Part shown: piece by piece, positions 60,501 through 64,000 of the stretch
Position numbering within the stretch: position 1 is the first letter of the stretch
Layout: each line of letters begins with the position of its first letter
Assembly: GCF_021390535.1 (NCBI RefSeq)
Contig: NZ_JAJUXG010000001.1
Coordinates: 310,001 to 374,000 of the forward strand
Reading direction: 5' to 3'
Length of the DNA: 64,000 nt
DNA from: Dyadobacter sp. CY312
Lineage (GTDB): Bacteria; Bacteroidota; Bacteroidia; Cytophagales; Spirosomataceae
Made by a program: the position numbers and the translations under genes
Notes under the pieces: model-generated
Database searches by the model: none
Told to the model about the DNA's origin: nothing
The model's input: only the letters and a program-made list of their open reading frames with translations

Positions 60501-60691
60501 GTAATCAGCGTAGATTTTACAAGAACGTCAGCACTTGCTCCCGGGTAGGCGATAAAGATATTCACCGTTGTTGGTGCAATATCAGGGAACTGGGAAATTG
60601 GCAATTTTTTGATAGCCAGTACGCCTATAAACACGATCATGATCGAGATTACAATGGCGAATACTGGTCTCCGTATGAATTTACTAAACAT
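57488..60691 (-). CDS. RND multidrug efflux permease (HAE1/AcrB type)
   Basis: 1067 aa, the proton-driven inner-membrane pump. Features are the start FSKFIRRPVFAIVISIMIVFIGVLAI, the pore domain motif GASADVLVKSTLITLEQAINGVQDM, twelve membrane helices with the proton-relay motif GIVVDDAIVVVEAVHAKM in helix 4, a Lys in helix 10 (GLLGKNAVLIVEFA), and FTPVL..-type ends. The C-terminal tail is acidic. It lies between adaptor and outer membrane genes. Substrates cannot be read from sequence but are probably hydrophobic drugs or solvents. Confidence 0.96.
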   Translation of the reverse strand: MFSKFIRRPVFAIVISIMIVFIGVLAIKKLPISQFPDIAPTTVNIFIAYPGASADVLVKSTLITLEQAINGVQDMRYIATDATSAGEATLRIIFEPGTDPNDAVIRVKTRVDQVMPLLPELVQREGVIITPVQPSMLMYVNLYSKDKSIDEKFLFNYATVNMIPEIQRTKGVARAQILGSRRYAMRVWLNPDRMRAYKISTEEVMKAMGEQSIIGRPGRIGQSSGIAAQSLEYVLTYKGRYSDPKEYEDIIIRANSEGESIHLKDIATVELGSEFFDIYSNLDGQPSAAIVLRQNYGSNASDVIDEVKGKLEVMKASFPPGVDYKISYDVSKFLDASIEQVIHTLRDAFILVAIVVFIFLGDWRSTLIPILAVPVSLIGAFFVIQLFGLSINLITLFALVLAIGIVVDDAIVVVEAVHAKMEEKPFLTPFRAVKEVLGEISGAIIAITMVMVSVFLPISFMSGPVGTFYRQFSITMASSIVISALIALTLTPVLCAMLLKNHHGHTRKKSLMTKALDSFNRGFDKLTGRYVGLLKLIVNKRVLTFVILIVFGLGIVYENQILPSGFIPNEDQSTIYAIIQTPPGSTLEKTNEVSHRLMKICEEVPGIESVSSLAGYEIMTEGRGSNAGTCLINLKSWSDRDHNVKEIMEELEEKSKGLGATVEFFEPPAIPGFGTSGGFSMRLLDKNTDTDYHEFDKINKEFMDNLAKRKELTGLFTFFAANYPQYELEFDNKLAMQKGVSIGKAMDNLNIMIGSTYEQGFIKFNQFFKVYVQSDPSFRRLPSDLLKLFVKNDAGEMVPYSAFMKLKKGQGPNEITRFNLYNSASIQGQPAKGFTNADAIQAIREVAAKTLPKGYDIAFEGLSYDEAGRGNEALVVFMIVLAFVYFVLAAQYESFIIPLAVVFSLPVGVFGSFFMLKAMGLENNIYAQIGLIMLIGLLGKNAVLIVEFAVQKRQEGETILNAAIEGARVRFRPILMTSFAFVAGLIPLIVATGAGAIGNRTIGASALGGMLFGTIFGVIIIPGLYYIFAKLADGRKMIKDEDEGSLTEELVHAIDTFPPTSHIDDNE

Positions 60692-60722
60692 ATATTTCTT
60701 AGTTACGTTTGAAAGACAGGTT

Positions 60723-61808
60723 CTACTCTGCGTACAGCCCTAGTTTAGACATGACAGCATCAGGTTTCAGGAATTTGACATGTACTTTTTCATTCTCTTT
60801 TACCTGACGTAACCCTTCCAAAAGAATCTGATCATCCTTTTTCAAACCTGATTCCACAATGAAAATGTGTGGCAACTCGGCCGCTATTTTGATTTCTCTT
60901 GAATGGACAGCGCCATCATTGCCAATCACGTAAACATATTTCTTTTCCAGAACCTCGAAAGTGGCTTTTTGAGGGATCATCATGGCGTGTTTCAATGGTG
61001 TTGTAATAACAATGTTCCCTGTTTCCCCGTGTCTCAGCAGTCCTTTTGGATTTGGAAATGTAGCCCTGAACGCGATGTTACCCGTTTCATTGTTAAAATC
61101 TGCCTCAATCGTCTCAACCACTCCCGGATGATCAAACAGCTGATTGTTTGCCATCATCAACTTCACTACTTCCTTTTTATTGGATTTAAGCCTGGTCTGG
61201 TAATCCAGATATTCTGCCTCAGGTACATTGAAATATACCCACATTTTACTGTTGTCGGACAGGGTCGTCAGCAAATCACCTTCATCAACAAGACTTCCAA
61301 GCCTTACCTGAAAATGATCCATAATTCCGTTAAAGGGCGCTTTCACCTTCGTGAAACCAAGGTGTACAGATGCAAGAGACAACTCGGCTTTGGCCTTATC
61401 AAGCTTGGCCTTAGCCATTGCAAGCTCATTTTTGGAAACTATATTGCTGTCGGCAAGAGCCTTTGTATTTTTATATTCTACATCAGCAAAGTTGACCTCT
61501 GCCTGAGACTTTTGTTGTTCTGCTTCATAGAGCATTGGCATAATCTCAAACATCAGCTGCCCTTGTTTCACATGCTGACCTTCATCAACAAAAATCTTCT
61601 GAAGGTAGCCTTTCTCCAAGGCACGTAATTCGATGTGGCTGATCGCGTGGATCTGAGCCACATAATCTTTATCAACGATGGTGTCTTTCTCAATAGGATT
61701 GGTAACCAGAAATTCGGTTTCTTCTTCCTTTTTTTCTTCCTTTTTCGAGTCACAGCTTGTGTTCAGCATAGAAGCACACATACCAATGACCATGAGAATT
61801 CTCTTCAT
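60723..61808 (-). CDS. RND efflux periplasmic adaptor (membrane fusion protein)
   Basis: 361 aa lipoprotein with signal MKRILMVIGMCASMLNTSC. Biotinyl-lipoyl-like motif HIELRALEKGYLQKIFVDEGQHVKQGQLMFEI, helical hairpin with AQAEVNFADVEYKNTKALADSNIVSKNELAMAKAKLDKAKAELSLASVHLGFTKVKAPFNGIMD, then beta-barrel and membrane-proximal domains (VYFNVPEAEYLDYQ, GETGNIVITTPLKHAMMIPQKATFE). It bridges the permease and the outer membrane channel. First gene of the operon; a 31 bp gap separates it from the permease gene. Confidence 0.94.
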   Translation of the reverse strand: MKRILMVIGMCASMLNTSCDSKKEEKKEEETEFLVTNPIEKDTIVDKDYVAQIHAISHIELRALEKGYLQKIFVDEGQHVKQGQLMFEIMPMLYEAEQQKSQAEVNFADVEYKNTKALADSNIVSKNELAMAKAKLDKAKAELSLASVHLGFTKVKAPFNGIMDHFQVRLGSLVDEGDLLTTLSDNSKMWVYFNVPEAEYLDYQTRLKSNKKEVVKLMMANNQLFDHPGVVETIEADFNNETGNIAFRATFPNPKGLLRHGETGNIVITTPLKHAMMIPQKATFEVLEKKYVYVIGNDGAVHSREIKIAAELPHIFIVESGLKKDDQILLEGLRQVKENEKVHVKFLKPDAVMSKLGLYAE

Positions 61809-61912
61809 GACTTTTTTAGTTAGTACAATTTGATTTATTAAAAGTTTTGTTTCCGTTGTAGGAGTACAGGTTCACCCTGTACTTAATCCTATTTCACCTA
61901 TGAAATGTCAAA

Positions 61913-62335
61913 TCATATTCTGAATACACACAAAGCGCTATACCTCCTGGTGGAAGTACGAAACCAGTGCGACCAGCGTGATAATCGCTTTTGATTATTC
62001 AGAAAAGTAACGTTTGAACTGCCTGAGAAAAAACGCGTAAAGTAGTTACCTAGGTGAGTATACGTTTTATGAAAGATCAGTCCGAAACTTTCCTCTTCAT
62101 TTTTCTCGCTATAAGTCCCAAACGAATGTTTGGAATCAGATGAAAATTGATTTCGAACCTGAGGCTGATTGTCTGCAACGGGACGAAAACATTGTTTGAA
62201 AGAAGTTTCAGAAGCGTCGGTAGCGACACCTGAATTTTTAGTGGAAGAATAAGCATAGATGAGACCGTATACGCTTAAAAGCAGAATACACAGTGACAAA
62301 AAATATTTCCTGGGCAACTTATTCATAAACAACAA
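61913..62335 (-). CDS. Hypothetical protein (140 aa) between AraC and efflux operon
   Basis: An N-terminal signal/anchor (NKLPRKYFLSLCILLLSVYGLIYAY; start at 62335 or ATG 62323) is followed by a soluble part rich in Ser, Asn and aromatic residues, and a basic C-terminus (KRLSRWSHWFRTSTRRYSALCVF). It lies 104 bp upstream of the adaptor gene and may be co-transcribed with the efflux genes. No family recognised. Confidence 0.5.
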   Translation of the reverse strand: MLFMNKLPRKYFLSLCILLLSVYGLIYAYSSTKNSGVATDASETSFKQCFRPVADNQPQVRNQFSSDSKHSFGTYSEKNEEESFGLIFHKTYTHLGNYFTRFFSGSSNVTFLNNQKRLSRWSHWFRTSTRRYSALCVFRI

Positions 62336-62603
62336 AGCCTATCGAAGTTGAACTAAATCCTGAGCAAAATGAAATACTGAAAGCTATTGGCGAAAAAATT
62401 TCATTTTTCATAGATCTGGCTCGTATTTAATTCCGATACAAAAACCGCTATTTACAGTTAATAAGGTGTTAAAACCGTGTTAAAAAGGAATTAAAATACA
62501 TACTCAGGCCATAAGTTTGTTGCAGACCACTGTATTATTCAAGGTTGCGTATAGGAAATTCGCGGTATGTTTATAATCACAATTACAGGTTGGGAGGTAA
62601 ATT

Positions 62604-63506
62604 TCAACCACGAAACAGACCAGGCGCAATGCCTTCTTGTCTTTTAAACTGTTTTATGAAATAGTTAAGGTTATTAAAACCACTCTGGTGACAAATTTCG
62701 GTAATACTTTGCTGGGAGTTTTCGAGTAATACCTTGGCCAGACGAATGCGCTCCCGCAAAATATATTCAAGAGGTGTTATAGAAAACTGATTTTTAAATG
62801 CCTGGAAAAATGCAGACCTGCTCATGCAACATTCCCGGGCGAGCACATCCACACTAATTTTCTCCCCAAGGTTTTGATTAATGTATTCTATTACACCGCC
62901 AAACCGGTTGTCATTTCTTGCGTTTTCCTTCACAGATGCCAAATTCTGCGTCTGGATAATCCTCAATAAAAGAAATTTTAGAGAAAGATCAGCCAGCGCA
63001 TCTTTGGCCACATCCGTTTCCATACTGATACTGATCAGGCGATTAATGCTTCCTGCAAGCTCCTTGTTATTTACAAAATGGTATTTACTGAAATTGAATT
63101 TCCATTCATATGGCGCCTGAGCATTAGGATACTGATCATTCAGAAATTCAAGATTCTTATTGACCACGTCCCAATCCAGCGTTAGGGTTGCACACTGTAC
63201 CGGATGTATCAGATCGGCATCCGGGAAGTCAACCTGCATCGTCACGTCATCCGGCAGAATCACACTTTCTCCTGGCAGAAAATCAAACCCTTCCGAACCG
63301 GAAAGCGACATTATTTTCCTTCCCCGCATCATGCTTGACACCACCAGACCATTGTAAGATAGCTTTACATCGGTGCACCGGTGAAAAGTTTCAAAAATAT
63401 TCAACTCACAATGACGAAGGTTGAACACGCGGCGATGTTCAACGAGTGTATCCAAGTGCGTTGCGTCGCTCAGATTGATTGGGGTAAGCTGACAAATTCG
63501 ATCCAT
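62604..63506 (-). CDS. AraC family transcriptional regulator
   Basis: 300 aa. The C-terminal ~100 residues are a standard AraC/XylS DNA-binding domain: FGGVIEYINQNLGEKISVDVLARECCMSRSAFFQAFKNQFSITPLEYILRERIRLAKVLLENSQQSITEICHQSGFNNLNYFIKQFKRQEGIAPGLFRG, with two helix-turn-helices. The N-terminal part (AraC-type ligand-binding, AraC_N-like) has H-R-V-F-N-L-R-H-C-E. It is divergent from the GlcG-like gene across a 341-bp region with tandem repeats, and upstream of the efflux operon, so it may regulate either. Confidence 0.9.
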   Translation of the reverse strand: MDRICQLTPINLSDATHLDTLVEHRRVFNLRHCELNIFETFHRCTDVKLSYNGLVVSSMMRGRKIMSLSGSEGFDFLPGESVILPDDVTMQVDFPDADLIHPVQCATLTLDWDVVNKNLEFLNDQYPNAQAPYEWKFNFSKYHFVNNKELAGSINRLISISMETDVAKDALADLSLKFLLLRIIQTQNLASVKENARNDNRFGGVIEYINQNLGEKISVDVLARECCMSRSAFFQAFKNQFSITPLEYILRERIRLAKVLLENSQQSITEICHQSGFNNLNYFIKQFKRQEGIAPGLFRG

Positions 63507-63760
63507 GATTTCGCTAAGTACAGGTTTGTGGAATACGGTTAACTCACTCCTAAAATCAGACCAAACTGTCCCTGAAAACTTAAACCCGGATTATGCAATA
63601 GGAATTTGGACGAAATTTCATTTTGCAAAATTGGCGTGAAGTTCGCTGTGATGGCAGGCCGGGGCCTGTGGAACAAGAACTGAAATGCCAGTGAAGCAAA
63701 ATTTTATTTCGGACCATGAGCTAATGCGTAATCCGGGTTAAAGATATTCAAATTTATATC

Positions 63761-63790
63761 ATTGTTCCAATAGTAAAGAGGATTGTTCCA
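63761..63790 (+). promoter_or_regulatory. Direct repeat ATTGTTCCA x2, candidate AraC operator
   Basis: ATTGTTCCA occurs at 63761-63769 and again at 63782-63790, 21 bp apart (two helical turns), as is typical for AraC half-sites. The right copy touches a TTTC box (63791) and a TAACATTG (63812-63819), a weak match to the -7 element. The rest of the 341-bp intergenic region (63507-63847) shows no gene. Confidence 0.55.
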
Positions 63791-63847
63791 TTTCGACTCG
63801 CTTCAAATTGGTAACATTGGTCTTTCTAAATCTAAAACTGAAATGCT

Positions 63848-64000
63848 ATGAATGTTACATTGGAACAAGCACAAACTATAATTGCTGCTGCGCAAGCCAA
63901 AGCGGTAGAAATTAACACGAAAATGAATATAGCCGTAGTTGACTCAGGGACTAATCTTGTCGCGTTCGCACACATGGACGATGCATGGTTGGGTTCCATA
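63848..64000 (+). CDS. GlcG/HbpS-like heme-binding protein (cut off by window)
   Basis: The first 51 codons of a gene that continues past the window. [47 protein letters not shown] matches the start of the GlcG/HbpS (PF03928) fold: a long helix leading to the VVD--G-LVA--RMD-A pattern. The family binds heme or small aldehydes/alcohols or has unclear enzyme roles. It is divergent from the AraC gene and probably under its control. Confidence 0.8.
   Translation, partial: MNVTLEQAQTIIAAAQAKAVEINTKMNIAVVDSGTNLVAFAHMDDAWLGSI

Overview
The window reads as a chromosomal segment of a Bacteroidota (Cytophagales) bacterium, most like Dyadobacter or a relative. Support: promoter -7 elements of the TAnnTTTG type, a tRNA without encoded CCA, starts with little Shine-Dalgarno sequence, and host families typical of this group (PadR plus permease-prefix FtsX permease, DUF4369/TlpA proteins, LytTR with LytS-like kinase). 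The genus is an inference.

Region 1 (1-20555, all + strand) is the structural half of a siphovirus-like prophage. It runs from portal (cut by the window edge) through prohead protease, HK97 capsid, connector genes, tail terminator, tail tube, a G/G-T chaperone pair with a canonical A_AAA_AAG slippery site, tape measure, a 1429-aa tail-tip protein, two repeat-sharing fibre proteins, a lysis cassette (holin-like, endolysin, two overlapping spanin-like ORFs) and a membrane-anchored glycosyltransferase. Terminase, integrase and lysogeny genes must lie to the left if present. A strong bidirectional terminator (20569-20610) ends the operon. On the opposite strand follows a secreted tailspike-like beta-helix protein (20622-23024), then a tRNA-Leu(GAG) whose 3' end faces the phage and could be the attachment site.

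Region 2 (23.7-42.3 kb) is ordinary host chromosome: AI-2E transporter, YdeI-like protein, orphan barstar, DoxX-like protein, TlpA-like thioredoxin, PadR with an ABC-type permease, SGNH lipoprotein, FrnE/DsbA-like protein divergent from an HxlR regulator, KatG, a 390-bp inverted-repeat element, M13 peptidase, NHL-repeat protein, a palindrome cluster and a bestrophin.

Region 3 (42.3-50.4 kb) holds a Tat-exported PaoABC-type molybdenum aldehyde dehydrogenase operon, an HxlR regulator, a pirin, an SGNH lipoprotein and a luciferase-like monooxygenase. The pirin and monooxygenase promoters carry the same long palindromic operator at the same distance from the -7 element, which suggests a small HxlR regulon for reactive electrophile or redox stress.

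Region 4 (50.4-64 kb) has a LytTR/histidine-kinase pair, a second thioredoxin-like protein with a decayed partial copy nearby, a Kazal-type inhibitor lipoprotein, an orphan ExbD, a broken small gene, a three-gene RND efflux operon, an AraC regulator and the start of a GlcG/HbpS-like gene with AraC-style direct repeats upstream. I found no CRISPR array, rRNA, transposase or reverse transcriptase.
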